Assembly: GCA_964017145.1 (NCBI GenBank)
Contig: OZ024851.1
Span: 62,001 to 126,000, forward strand
Source: Agrocybe praecox
Taxonomy: Eukaryota > Basidiomycota > Agaricomycetes > Agaricales > Agrocybaceae
Direction: 5' to 3'
Length of the DNA: 64,000 nucleotides
The notes under the pieces were generated by a model that did not search any database, was not told the origin of the DNA, and saw only the letters and a program-made list of their open reading frames with translations. Position 1 is the stretch's first letter. Every line of letters begins with the position of its first letter. Made by a program: the position numbers and the translations under genes. Below, piece by piece: positions 1 to 11,280 of this stretch.

Positions 1-2
1 AT

Positions 3-839
3 GATAATAGAAAATTAGAACATAAACCATACCGCAAGCTTCGCAACCACCAAGAAAGAGTTCCTTTCGCTAGCCACCACCCTTACGACGTCAAACGTGG
101 TACGTTCTGGGGTGAAATGGCTCGTTTAGCCGTGCTAAGTAGTAAATTTAGCGACTACCGAGATGCTTTACATTCCTTAGCAGGTCTGTACATCGCACGC
201 GGCTATCCGCAGGATATGATATATGGCTGGCTTAAGTCTGACATTTCAAAACGATGGGATAATCGCTTAAGCGTTAACTCTCAACATCGCGATAACGACG
301 CGGGCGTTTTGGTACTTAAAGGCAGCTTTAATACAGCATGGAACTATTTCAACGCAAAAGGATATATCAATACTATCTTCGATTATTGGCGCGAATACCT
401 CAATAGAGGTCAGCGTGATGGCGCGTTAACCCTGGAAACAGGTCATTACCGCTACGAGAATCATATCGATCATTGGCCTAAACAGTACACTGACATGTAT
501 TCGGAGGTTAACACTTCCTTATATGTGCGGCCAGGCTGGCAGACCCTTGTCCCGGATGTTACTAAAACCGATATATTGAATCGTCGACTGATCGTATCGC
601 GAAAGCGTACACGAAACCTGTTCGACTTAACAAGTTCTTGGAAACAAGAAGTATTGAATGTTTACGAGAGAGAATTGGCGGATCATCCACCAATTGCCGT
701 CCTTCCGTTCGGCTTTGCAGAAGCCCCAAACGAACCCGGCCGGGTTCGCGATGAACCTGCTGAAGCCGGCGATCTGGAATGGCGCCCAAGACTGGAAGAT
801 ACTCTCTTCGCCAACCTAGGTGGCGGATATGGCAGATAA
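3..839 (+). CDS. Reverse transcriptase of a Penelope-like element, C-terminal part (5' truncated by window edge)
   Basis: The frame is open from base 3, so the ATG at 117 is internal and the protein enters from outside the window. About 278 residues are visible. The segment YRKLRNHQERVPFASHHPYD followed by a stretch rich in GEM(A)RLA, YIARGYP and WLK..I..RW resembles the region after the polymerase core in fungal telomere-associated RT proteins. The YxDD catalytic motif is not in the window. The C-terminal 60 residues are acidic and Pro-rich (EAPNEPGRVRDEPAEAGDLE). No GIY-YIG endonuclease domain follows, which fits an endonuclease-lacking, telomere-targeted class. No frameshift is visible, so the element may be recent. 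Alternative: another fungal RT lineage. Confidence 0.65.
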   Translation, partial: DNRKLEHKPYRKLRNHQERVPFASHHPYDVKRGTFWGEMARLAVLSSKFSDYRDALHSLAGLYIARGYPQDMIYGWLKSDISKRWDNRLSVNSQHRDNDAGVLVLKGSFNTAWNYFNAKGYINTIFDYWREYLNRGQRDGALTLETGHYRYENHIDHWPKQYTDMYSEVNTSLYVRPGWQTLVPDVTKTDILNRRLIVSRKRTRNLFDLTSSWKQEVLNVYERELADHPPIAVLPFGFAEAPNEPGRVRDEPAEAGDLEWRPRLEDTLFANLGGGYGR

Positions 840-1988
840 TAAAAACTGTGCTATTAGATACGACTGATTCCCCGATCCCGTAAGAACTCGGAAGGCGTCG
901 GCGGTGGTCGAACGTGTGGTATAATAAAACTGTAGAACGACTTCAGATTGATTCGGATCGATCTCGAGTACGCGCGACGTGTCTAAATTGTTCGGTATTC
1001 ATGCCTTTCGATATTCACCCATTGCATAGACTATGTAGCTGCTTGGTAGCCGATTTAATTGGCCAAAGACAACCAACGGCATAGACTAGTAACGCTTGTG
1101 CCCAAGCAAACCACTCAAAGGCCATGCCTTGTGTCGGGGAAGGATTGCAGTTAATCGCGAGATAATGCGAGATGCTACCTGACCTTGTGCGGAACCTGCG
1201 ACAGATAGTAGGTATAAGCTTGACTCGATACGTCGGGTCTCGGTGGTCCCTTTGCCCAAGCCCTGAACGAACGTTAGCCCTTACTTCGGTTCGGGTAGTT
1301 AGTTGCTTTTAGCCGCAACAAACACTTGATTGATGCACGCATCTCGTCGTCGAGTCTAACATCATCCTAGTAACGCCCTTTGCGTTTAATAAATTAATAA
1401 AACCCTAAGTTATTTAATTATATAACAAAGGACTTGCGTAATTGACTGGTTATCTTTATTGATTATAGCCTTAGCAAATCCAGTCTGAACATAACAAGTT
1501 CGAATTAGAGAATTCTAATCTATCGGAAAAACGCTTTCCTAACTCTAACTCTAACGTAAGTCGATTCCTTAATCGGAAATACAGTAGCTAACTACTTATC
1601 GTACGGTTCGGCAGCCTAACCTCTAACCCGAACCTAACCTAAGCGTAGGTATAATAATAGCGTCGAGTTGGCGCTATACTGCGGATTACATAAGCGCGTA
1701 ACAAGCGCCCATCATTACGTAATCCCTTACCTTCCGCATTTGGCCACTACGCTAAGTATTTATATCCATCGATCTACTTTGGTCGTTGTCGCTGGAACTG
1801 ACAGCTTACTGATACTGCGGCGTTTCGCTGATTGATATCGTGCTTCTGGCCGATTATTGGTCAGCGATCCCGCGGGATGTAAGGCTTCACAGCTACTAAT
1901 TGTTATAGAACATCGTAATCAGACTTACCAATGAGATCGGTAAGCGCGATGGTTAACAGATCTAACCGATCTAGCTATCGAGAAATAT

Positions 1989-2053
1989 AGGACCTGAAGA
2001 GCTATAAAAGCGAAAAGGTCGTGCAGTAGAATTCCCTACTACACCTTCGTCCT
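1989..2053 (+). ncRNA. Type I hammerhead ribozyme
   Basis: All hammerhead core elements are present in order. Stem I 5' strand is AGGAC (1989-1993). Core CUGAAGA is 1994-2000. Stem II is GC/GC (2001-2002 with 2010-2011) closing a UAUAAAA loop, with the required G10.1-C11.1 pair. Core GAAA is 2012-2015. Stem III is AAGGU/ACCUU (2015-2019 with 2043-2047), capped by AGUAG/CUACU (2025-2029 with 2036-2040). The cleavage triplet UUC is 2046-2048 and stem I 3' strand GUCCU is 2049-2053. Predicted cleavage is after C2048. Open stem I makes it type I. It lies about 60 bases upstream of the telomeric repeat at the element's 3' end and would give the retroelement RNA a defined self-cleaved end. Confidence 0.88.
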
Positions 2054-2109
2054 TTCTCACTCAGCACCTTCGTTCGGCCTACGGCCTCACTTCGGCGCTT
2101 CGTTCGACC

Positions 2110-2127
2110 AACCCTAACCCTAACCCA
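2110..2127 (+). repeat. Interstitial telomeric repeat (CCCTAA)n at retroelement 3' junction
   Basis: AACCCTAACCCTAACCCA is two and a half CCCTAA units, the complement of the TTAGGG telomere repeat used by most fungi. It follows the retroelement 3' UTR directly. On the + strand this orientation is what a left chromosome end would show. Imperfect relatives (CTAACTCTAACTCTAACG near 1541, and a CCTAACC-rich patch near 1618-1645) lie further upstream. Confidence 0.85.
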
Positions 2128-3185
2128 CGTACCGCTGGTTTAAATCATACAAACCAATATGTACTTAAACCCACGCCGGGATACCGCATCTTCTCGAAGG
2201 ACTTCAAACATTGAAAATTAAACATAACGTACCATTTTGGTCTACATATGTGGCAACAGATTGAGCCACCGAGGATAACACCACAATTACGACTAGAGTG
2301 AATGGGTAATAATTAATCTGGGAAACTTACACGGGCAAAAACAACCATCGAGTACACTGCACAAAAGCAGGGAAGGATGGGCCTGATCTGTATGCAGAAG
2401 AAGAGTCGAGGGATGGCGAGAGGATATGGTATGCCTAGTACAGCATACATACGAAGTCCAGCTAGCGGCAGGGGCTAATACGATGTTGAAATTTGACAGT
2501 ACAAAGAACGAGGAATTTGTCGAGCGTACGTACAACCATAGACGTGGGTAACAGGGGACTTTAAATTCAAGATGTGAAGTGGAAGGGAGTCGAATCGAAG
2601 GGAGAAATCAAGGAGAATTGCGTGCGCAGTACAATTGGAAAGCCGAAAGTTAGAACATCTGAAGACGGGAGAAGCATTATCGGGAATGCAGGTATGGTTG
2701 TGGACCATACGAAATCGTAATTGAAGAAAGCCATAGATGCGGAACTGCGAATTAAGGCGAGACAAGAGGGCAAAAAAAAGCTTGAAGACCGTCTGGTACG
2801 CCCAGTTGAATCACGACAACGTATGGATACACGGCTAGATAGGATCAACGTCTGATCTGGCGGAATATAGGTAGCAGAAGACAAGGCCGAGAAGAATCAT
2901 GGTGAGACGTGTGCGTACCTAACCCTGCCAAAATCCACTCACATTACAAGTGCTCCATACATCCTAATGAATGCGCACGAACTGTCTGCAAAATTGTTCA
3001 CTATCACACAAACGTCTTTCCTTCCAAACAGGAGCCCATACGACTTGCCCAATGCCAGTGCTCACTGCTATCTGGGACATTAGCCGAGAGGAGTTTAAAC
3101 CGGCTTCTCGATATCAGAAAATACGCTGAATATTGCTTGACTGAACACTATAATTACTAATATTAAATAATATTTGGTTGTCAGG
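2128..3185. other. No recognisable gene; possible decayed coding remnant
   Basis: Reading frames of 80-105 codons overlap on the minus strand (2293-2884). On the plus strand, 2745-2850 would read a charged helical stretch (KARQEGKKKLEDRLVRPVES). None has a recognisable domain or a consistent exon structure. Probably degraded mobile or host sequence. Confidence 0.4.
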
Positions 3186-3189
3186 GGGT

Positions 3190-4620
3190 TTGTTCGCCGC
3201 GTTCGTTCAGCTGTTCCCCTTGACGTTCAATCCCCTCCCATTCCTCTAGCTATGTGCTCATTGAGGCTGATATATATCCGAAAAGACTGGGGTTCAATGT
3301 ATACACACTTCCAAGATTCTCCGCACGCTCAATAACTGGCTAGCATCGTAATGTGAGTTGGCTTTTTTTATTTCTCGTGCCACATACTTCACATCCTTCC
3401 TCTCAGTTGCACCTTCCTCCTTTGCGTCGAGGACACATTGCTGAAAGTTTCCAGGCATATAAGTAATCTGGTTCTACATCGGCTCCTCCAACGCCATCTA
3501 TATGCCTTTCGGAAGTGAAGAACCCCAACGCACCGTCCACAAAGGTGTCGCAGTTGTGAATGGGTTATGGGTATCAGCGAATTTCGCTTATGTTGCTGGT
3601 ACGTTCAGCTCTCATTTTCTCTGCTCAAATTCAAATTGAAGTTAACATGCATAGGCAGGCACACAGAAGAAATCACCAGCAGTCTTCAACAGGGGCGTTT
3701 TATTGGGTTGGGGAGTCAAAGGAGGTTGGGAAATGCCACCCCCTGGCCATGAAAAGATATTTTATACGGCCTCCTGTCCGTTTTACCTTCGTGCATCTCC
3801 CTCCTCTTCGTCAGGATCCACGACTCGTTCTCAATAATCTCATAATATCTCACCTTTTCCCTCCTCTCATCCACTCAGCAACCCCCAGTTCTCCACGTTC
3901 CACTCTCACGCTGAAACGCCTGACGTCCGTATGACACCCTTTCGCTCCTCTTCGCGCCTGCCTCTCGCTAAAATTACTACCACTCCGAACGCAAACACGG
4001 GCGCGACGACTACTATTACGAACGACAGGACTTTTCTCGTCGTCATCCTCATCCTCGTCTCCAGACGTCAACGAAGTTCCAACACTGCAATCCGCCCCAA
4101 GCCCTCCAAATCAACAAGAGCAATACTCCAGCCGGACCTATTCACGTTAACAAGATGCTCGTGCTTGACCCTCATCGTCCATCGCGAGTCTTGTCACTGC
4201 CATTCTCCGGTGCGATGAATGTGTTTTTGGTCGTCTTGCCGCTTTTGGGACCACCGGAGAGTGCGGAGGGGTTCGTCGTATTGGACACATGCGGTTGCGG
4301 GAGTGCGGTGTTTGGTCTAGGTGGGCCCGCACGTTTGGGGTATGGATTGAGGAGAGTTAGTGACGTTGGAAGGGATGGCTTGTTGTTTAGGAGATTTGGT
4401 GGGAGGAAGGGTGGTGCGTCGATGTTTGGACTCATCTATGCTGGATGTTTTGGCTGGTACCGTCAAAGTGAACGCTGCGTTTACGAACACCACCACTTGA
4501 AAAGCATCAGCGACATCACTGTCCTCCTCTTTCCTCCTAGCGACACCGAACTCTGTAATACCGATGTTTATTTTCTCGTCCTCCTGCTCGTTGCCACCAA
4601 CTGTATCTGATAGTCACGTC
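3190..4620 (+). repeat. Copy A of a three-copy unclassified repeat
   Basis: Shares ordered, diverged blocks with 9990-11280 (copy B) and 12600-14130 (copy C). Common landmarks are a 5' block with CGACGTTCAAT- or TTGACGTTCAAT-like sequence and GATATATATC, an AAGTGAAGAACC block, an ACAGAAGAAAT block, and GGCGTTTTATTGGGTTG (3694-3710 here, identical at 12994-13010, similar at 10307-10323). A block around 4081-4150 (CCCTCCAAATCAACAAGAGC) aligns with 13410-13460 of copy C. Copy A keeps one 151-codon frame (4155-4610) that the other copies do not. Most likely dispersed copies of an old gene or element; its nature is not recognised. Confidence 0.55.
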
Positions 4621-5880
4621 ACCTCTGTCCCCTGGTCGCCGGTGCCTCTACCACCTCCTTTGGTCCTCTTCGACGTTCGAGAGTCACCTCACATTCACGT
4701 CAAACACGGACGTGTACGTTGATATATCCTACTATCCCCTCTTCCTTCCCTACCTCTCTCCTTCACACTACCATCAACAATATAATTGCTATCCACCGCT
4801 AGGAGTACGAACACAGCGCACGATCAATTATGTGTGGACCCCCAACGCAATGTACTGTCTAGCGCGGTGGTGGATTTGTTGTATCTTTGAGAACTTTGCT
4901 TCTTTTACCGGTACGTATTTTTTAAAGTTTAATTGGAGTCATGATTTACATGATTTACATGGACAGGTGCGAAAATGAAAGACAGCGGTCAGTCGAGAAT
5001 ATATGCCCCCTGCCTTTGACGTTTTGGTTTGGACGAATGCTGTGGGTGTTCTGGTGAAGTTTGGGCCTGGCCCGCTTTATCACTTTATCTGTCCGCATTT
5101 TGGTGTCGCTGTAGGGGGTATAAGTTGAGAAAAGATTGCTTGCCTCTCGTTGACACAACTGTTATTACTAGGAACACCAATATAAACCGTTTACTGTTCC
5201 TCGCTATCTGCTCTCAGAATTATAAACATGTTTTTTAGCCTTTTTTATTTGTTTTGCTTTATATCGTGTCCTTTTTCACATCTTCAAATTCGTATCTTCT
5301 CTGCCGACGCTGTTCCCCTCGGACTTGTGCTGATATCATATTTCCCTCTTTTCTCTTTCCCTACGTCACTTCGCCACTTCGCACCAACTCGTTGGCGGAT
5401 AGTTATGATTGTATTTGTTTACCCGTACGCCCCTCTTCTCTTCTTCTCCCTTTCCTTTCTTTCTTCCCAGCTCCTCCAGCTCTTTCTTCAGGTTCAAATC
5501 CTCATCCCGACTTGACATTCACACTTATTATCTATGTACGCAGTACGCCACTCCTCATTAAATGTGACTTTATCTAAATTTGTCTTTCACCTTTTCTACG
5601 ACTGCGATTTTCTATGACTTTGACTTTATCATTTACCTTGATTTCATCGTCGACTCTCGCTTAGACGCGTGTCACTACGAGTGGCACATGATGGATACCG
5701 TTCCCTGTCCTCCGATTCTTGATGCTCATTGTTTGACTCACATCGATGACGTTCGAATGTGTTTTATTTCGAATACGACACCCATCCACGCGCAGAATGT
5801 TTGATGATGAGTTCGTTTGCGTGACTTTTATTGTACGTACATGGGTTCATGTGGAAAATTATATCCGTTGCCCTGTTCTG
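4621..5880. other. Pyrimidine-rich stretch without recognisable gene
   Basis: Strongly CT-rich on the + strand, giving long stop-free but low-information frames (for example 5228-5577). No domain, splice structure or repeat was recognised. The right part probably includes the 3' flank of the NACHT gene. Confidence 0.4.
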
Positions 5881-8363
5881 TCACAGACTTTCTGGCGCAC
5901 TGGATCGGACTCGGTCCAGGTAATTCCTCATCTCTTGTCGTAAGATAGCGGTGCGGATGGGATATACAGTTGTTAATGCATCATCCAGAAAGTTTTGCTG
6001 TTGACAGTGTTGAACAAGGCTTTCTGAGAATCCAGCTCGAGGAAGGAAGAAGGTCATGTAACCAAGATAAAGAAAGCATTGATACATGCAGTAGTGTGTG
6101 GAGGAGTAGGGGGAGGAGTATTGTTTGCGGTACTTGAAAGTCCATTTTCCTTTTTGAAGGATGAGGTCGTTATACATTTGATCTTCGTGCAATTCTAGTG
6201 AAGACCTTTTTCCAAGCGCTTGTATGCAGCATAAGACCGACTTTGCGTAGGCGGCAGGACCTATAGCGTAGCTGTCTGATTGATCTGGGTGCTGTAAGAA
6301 GCGCATGAAGTGCCGAAAATGATGAGTTTTTCCGTCTTCCAGCACGAAGGATTCAAATAGATAGAGCAGATCATAGTACTTCGATCTGCCGAGGAACCGT
6401 GGATTGCCGGAAAAGATTGGTACACACATATCATTCCCCAGGTGACATGCAATGCATAAGAGCAGGATCCCCTCGTCGTTCTTACAATAGTGCGGCAGCT
6501 GATTCAAAAATATCTGTTCGATATATTCTTGATGCTGTTTCTCTATTGCGGCCCAACGCTCATCCGAAAGGGCCTGCGCGGAATATTAAACATATAGACA
6601 ACAAATGAAGATTTATTCCTTACCATGCGTCCGCAGAATGGAAACCAGAACCAAAATACAAATTTGGCAAGGTCCATAGGGGCGTAATACGACGCTCCCT
6701 TGTGGTATTCTATTTCTCTCGATATAGGGTCAAAAAATGAAAACTTTGGAGCGGTATTTAATAGCGAAGTTGAGCTCTGGCAAAGAGGCAATTCCCTTGT
6801 GATGAAACTCCCAAAGTTGCCAAATTGATTAGTACTGGGATCTGGGCGAATTTAGTTTGTGATTTTCAACACTTTCTGTGAATTCTCCTACCTTTCATCG
6901 CATATTTCATTATATTTGCAATATGTTCTGGTCTATAGATATCGATCTTGAGGAAATAGTCTCTGGACCTCACGGGGTCAAGAAGGAAGTCATGAAGTGA
7001 AGTGTGTAGGATTTTTACAACCTCCAAGTCCCTCATAAACAACCAAGAGAATTTCTTCTCAATAGAGACAATGGCTACCAAATCACAGACCAAAATCTCG
7101 AGCTCACCCGGTTCCAGAGACATAAATGAAGAGATGTCGAAGTTATCGACAGATTCGAATACGCGATGTGAGATGATACTAAGCATGTATAGCACGCGCT
7201 CTGTATCTACGGCGGAATTGAGGATCATTGTATACAGCGCATCCAATTGCGCAAAGGGCAAGTCGCCTTGAGCCGGTCGTAGGTTATTCACCACATCGAG
7301 GCGGTGGTCAGGCCGATGCCTAATGGATTCGCAATAACGAAGGGCCGTTGCTGCATAAATGAATTGCCCCGATGATTTTATGATAATTTCCTGCAGACTT
7401 TTGTCGGATGGCCAAGAAGCGGGGATGGAGGCCTTAAATGGATGGCTGGTCTTGATTTTCTCAAAGCCGTCTATAAGAAATGTGCGAATATCATTGTCGG
7501 GGTGAAATGTTTCGTCAAGGTAAAGCCGTAAAAATAGTCTGTCCATTTCGTTGGATCTAAATGCCAGATTGATTTCATGTTCAGGACGACTGGCGATGAG
7601 AAATAGAATGGGTAGGTCGAATATTTGAATTGACTGCGCTATCATCCTGACAATCCTAGCTTGCATAACTCCGTCACCACATTCGTCGAGACCATCTATA
7701 ACAACAACATGCCAAGAACCCAAGGTTAATGCGATTCCCGAATAGCAAGTCTTGTAAAGTGGCTTCATCACTAGATGGGTAAACTGATGCTCCAAGCCTT
7801 TCGTGAAAATCAGTGGGTCCGTGTCAATCGCGGAGAGTATCTCGCTTCGTGTGGCGATGATTTTGTCATAAATTTGATACGCAATAGTTGCGACGAATGC
7901 GCCTGCTTGATTCCTTGTTCCGTCCGACTTGCAAAAAATGAAAGTTGCAAGAACTAGTTCGTTGAGAAGATACATCTCAATGAACGTTTGCGTGATGGCT
8001 GATTTTCCCGCTCCTGCAGCTCCAGTCAGCCACATGATGTATTTGTCCCATGTTTCCCTGTCGCAACGTTGGGCCCAGTTCGTGATTTTTCTCAGGACAG
8101 CAATACGCGTATTCGGATGGCATTTTGGGCGGTCAAACTGGGCCCCAGAATCATGAAATGCGTTCGGTGCCGTTGCCTCCTTCAGTATTTCGAATGATGC
8201 TGCAAATAATCAGTTCTACGGCACTGTTTATCTTTAATACATATCACTTACATTTTCTTCCATCGCCTGACACATTATGCTGAGTAAACGACCCTCCGGC
8301 CACGAAAATATTGTTAGCAGAGATAAGTGATTGCTGTGTGATTGGGCGTTGATTCTCTGCCAT
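5881..8363 (-). CDS. NACHT-domain STAND P-loop NTPase (fungal NLR-like), 4 exons
   Basis: Intracellular STAND NTPases of this type act as ATP-dependent switches in fungal allorecognition and innate responses. Exons: 8252-8363, 6892-8199, 6624-6841, 5881-6573; the introns (8200-8251, 6842-6891, 6574-6623) are GT-AG, 50-52 nt and in frame, giving about 776 residues. The N-terminus has the usual FVAGGSFTQ..NVSGDG motif, followed by CHPNTRIAVLRKI just before the P-loop. Walker A is GAAGAGKS (about 97-104) and Walker B is VVVIDGLDECG (D206). A later motif is LIASRPE. The C-terminal half is helical, without WD40, ankyrin or TPR repeats. The start at 8363 fits the family N-terminus and the first intron phase. 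No break was seen. It sits alone between copies of an unclassified repeat, typical of subtelomeric NLR genes. Confidence 0.88.
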
Positions 8364-8852
8364 CTCTTTTATGAAAGACGAGTCATAAAAAGGGCGAAAA
8401 AAATCGGATCCTGGATGATGAGGGAAGGAAAGGAACAGTTACATCGACCGCAATTCAAACCCCAATTCCACATATACAAGGCACGCGGAGGATATTTATA
8501 TCCCCACTGCCAAAATATTCACAGCTACGTCAATTGTTTTGATTAAGTACAGAGCGCTTCGTACAGCCGCGTGCTGTGTTATCATTACATTGAGGACTTA
8601 TCACATCGTTCAGTTATCCAACGATCAGCCTTCAAGTTCACGTTCATACCAGATCAATAGACCAAGGTTTGACGGTACCAGAAATTAGTTAATAGCGAAC
8701 CCAGCCAACGGCCCGTTACGCGATGTTTGAAGTAAGCACAGACAGGGCCATAGAGATTGAAAGCAAGGAGTAGTTTAACGAGAAGAGAATATCAATGGGT
8801 CGATAGAAAAATTGAGCCAGGCTGGTTAGTTGACGATTCACGAAGGGTCATG
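8364..8852. other. Upstream region of the NACHT gene
   Basis: Presumed promoter region of the minus-strand NACHT gene. A 71-codon plus-strand frame (8331-8546) overlaps its first exon and has no domain. No other element was recognised. Confidence 0.4.
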
Positions 8853-9052
8853 TCTGGCTCTGATCGCTATATTTTCAATATATACGGTAAAAAATATACG
8901 TAATATATATTCTACTGCGAACATGTCGAACATATATGTTTCGGACATGCTTTATATAGTAAGCCCGAGACGTATATGTTCAACATATATTCAGTAAAAT
9001 ATATTACGTATATTTTCACCGATATGCTGAGTATATAGCAATCAAAGCCAGC
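8853..9052. mobile_element. Foldback MITE-like element, copy 1
   Basis: About 200 bp inverted repeat. The left end CTGGCTCTGATCGCTATAT (8854-8872) matches the complement of the right end (CTGGCTTTGATTGCTATAT), and the arms continue with AAAATATACGTAATATAT against its complement near 8990-9016. The centre carries AGTAAGCCCGAGAC, similar to GGAAGCCCGAAAC in the centre of the element at 18453-18673, so the two are related. AT-rich, non-coding, no transposase. Target-site duplication not resolved. Confidence 0.7.
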
Positions 9053-9989
9053 GGTGGGTGTTGGTTGGAGGAACCTAGAAAAATCGCTCTCACACTGGCA
9101 AATTAAAACACCGATAACCGGAATTGAACTTCGAGGCGGAGCGACAATTTATTCGTCCTCGTAAAACGGCAGTAAAATGTCGTATTTGCACATATAAATA
9201 TGAAATTAAAATATTATAAGTATGCTGGGATGTGGAAAAGAGTAGTGCTTTTATTATTATTATCGATTCTCTTTCATGGCAAGGGTCGGCCGGCGGCGTT
9301 CGGCATAGCACAGACTCGTTAGTAAATAAACACACAGGTTCGGTGCTTCTCTTTCTGTGCCACGTCCTCATTTGAGTGAACAGCAAGAGAAAGATGGATT
9401 CTGCAATGTGGATGTAATTGACGGAACCGAAGGAAATAACGAAATGAGTAACCTGAGCAGAAGCCTCGTATTGGGAGTCGGTGTGAATAATTTTAGATCA
9501 CAAAGCTTCGAGAGCTCCGATTCAACTCCGATATGAGACGGCACAAAGTCGGCTATGGGCATTCAGAGGACCATGAAATTTTCTGTAGTATGTGTTTGTA
9601 CCGGCTGGGGGTGACTTTACGTAGTGTTGTTGCTATATTATTATTATGTTATCTTCGATAGTATTGCACAATGTTATTTTATTTCGGAAAACAGTCCAGG
9701 ACAACCAAAAGAGGGAGCCAGTAGGAATACCTAAAATTGCTTAAAACATCGTGTGTCGTGAGAGCCTTTCTTTAAGGTGGGAGGATGAGGTTGGTATGAC
9801 CTCCAGCGAGATGACATCAAAAAAATGTTATGGCCTCAGAATGATGTCAAATAATTTTTTTTCTATCGACATTTTGATGTCATTTGAACGTCAAATTGAG
9901 GTCACGATCATAACCCTCGAACGATCTTGGTCTGATGTTATAAAAACGTCAAATCACTTTGGTGGTGTATTTGGTAGACGGGGGTTCGC
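9053..9989. other. No recognisable gene
   Basis: AT-rich stretch with short frames only. The 9795-9950 interval repeats TGACATCA/GATGTCA-like words several times (GATGACATCAAAA, TGATGTCAAAT, TTGATGTCATTTG, GATGTTATAAAAACGTCAAA), suggesting an old simple inverted or tandem repeat. No function assigned. Confidence 0.4.
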
Positions 9990-11280
9990 TTTATGCCTTT
10001 CCGGCTCGACGTTCAATTCTCTCATCAGCATAGCTATGTATTTAATGTACTCGTCGAGGTCGATATATATCTGGGCACACTGGCTGCCTATCTATTTACA
10101 TTCTTTGTGCCGTTGATGACTGTCCAGTACTGTCATTGTCATTATTCCACATCCTTTCTTATGTCGCTGGTACGTCCTCTTTTATTTCCCTGCATTCGAA
10201 TTGAAGTATTATTTTTCGCTTAGGCAGGCGCGAACACAGAAGAAATAATAGGAATTGTTCGAGCGCAAGAGTTGCAGTGTGGTTGCAGTTGGGAAATGGT
10301 TCGGGTGGCGCGTTGTATTGGGTTGCGTGGGCAAAGGAGGTTAGGCAGTACTTCCCCCTTCCCCGAAGAAAAGAAAAGTTATAAAAACATCAGATCCTAT
10401 TGTTACCACCACCCCTTTCATTTGATTTGCGGTGACAAACACATGTATGACCTCCCTTCCGTCCTCGTATGCCCATTGGCTGTCTATTTGTTTACATTGA
10501 TGAAATTATCTGTGCCGTCGATGACCGTCTAGTACTGCAATGTGAGTTGCCACATCCTTTCCTCTCATCCTCCATCTTTGCGCCGAGATTAGACTGCCGA
10601 CAGATCAATGCACATATTTTATCTGATCCTACATTGGCCTGTTGAATGCTAACTATACGATCTCGGAAAAGTGAAGAACCTCAACACATCGTCTGCATGG
10701 CTGCCGTAGTGGTGAATATTTCTGTGACCATTGTTTTCTGTCTTCGTCTGCATCCATAGCCTTCCCTCGATAATCTGATTATTCTCAGACCCTTCCCCAT
10801 ATCTCTATTGCTCTCCAACCGCTCAGCGCCACTCAAGCTTTTACGCTTTCGTTGAAAACTGCTGACGTTTGGATATTCATTGGAGTGCCTTGTTCCTCTT
10901 TCTGCCTGCTAATTACTCTTGCCTGCCTCTCATCAATACTGTCACCGGTCACCCCGCATCTGAAACACGAACAAACGCGACGATTACTCCTACCCCCACC
11001 CACCATAACTCCTCTCCCTCCCTCCCTGTATTAACGCATCCATCCGCCCAATTCTTGCCTACTTCTCAGTCAATACCATCAACATCAACGGGAACTCTCA
11101 GTCATCCCCCCTCCCCCTCTTCGTTCTATCTCTTTTTCCATCTGGAATCTCCACATCCTCGTCGAGATGTTCATGCGGTGACCCTGCCCTTGCGGTCTCA
11201 GAGTCCACAAGCCCAATTACGCTCCCAGGACATGCTCGAACGACCGCTGAGGTCTATCTATGCATGCATGTGTTAAGGCT
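9990..11280 (+). repeat. Copy B of the unclassified repeat, with internal duplication
   Basis: Aligns in blocks with copy A (3190-4620) and copy C (12600-14130): 5' block at about 9985-10070, ACAGAAGAAAT block at about 10234, GGCGCGTTGTATTGGGTTG at 10307-10325, AAGTGAAGAACC at about 10670, and a GCTGACG block at about 10860. Part of the unit is repeated inside this copy: CTATCTATTTACATTC..GCCGTTGATGACTGTC (10087-10122) recurs as CTATTTGTTTACATTG..GCCGTCGATGACCGTC (10483-10529). Frames are short and not conserved between copies. Confidence 0.5.

Larger units (their letters stand above)
1..2127 (+). mobile_element. Telomere-associated Penelope-like (Coprina-type) retroelement, 3' part
   Basis: The left edge holds the 3' portion of a retroelement: the C-terminal part of an RT ORF (3-839), a long 3' UTR (840-2109) with a hammerhead ribozyme (1989-2053), and a short (CCCTAA)n stretch (2110-2127). 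Coprina elements are endonuclease-lacking Penelope-like elements known from mushroom telomeres, and Penelope-like elements are known to carry hammerhead ribozymes. The orientation fits telomere attachment: an RNA ending in CCCUAA would pair with the TTAGGG overhang of a left chromosome end, placing the element's 3' end toward the chromosome interior, as seen here. The 5' part, including the RT catalytic motifs, is outside the window. Family assignment rests on protein resemblance from memory plus the ribozyme and telomeric context. Confidence 0.72.

Noticed and set aside
2293..2884. Three overlapping minus-strand frames of 80-105 codons
   Set aside because: No domain, no consistent start or splice pattern, and they overlap each other in different frames.
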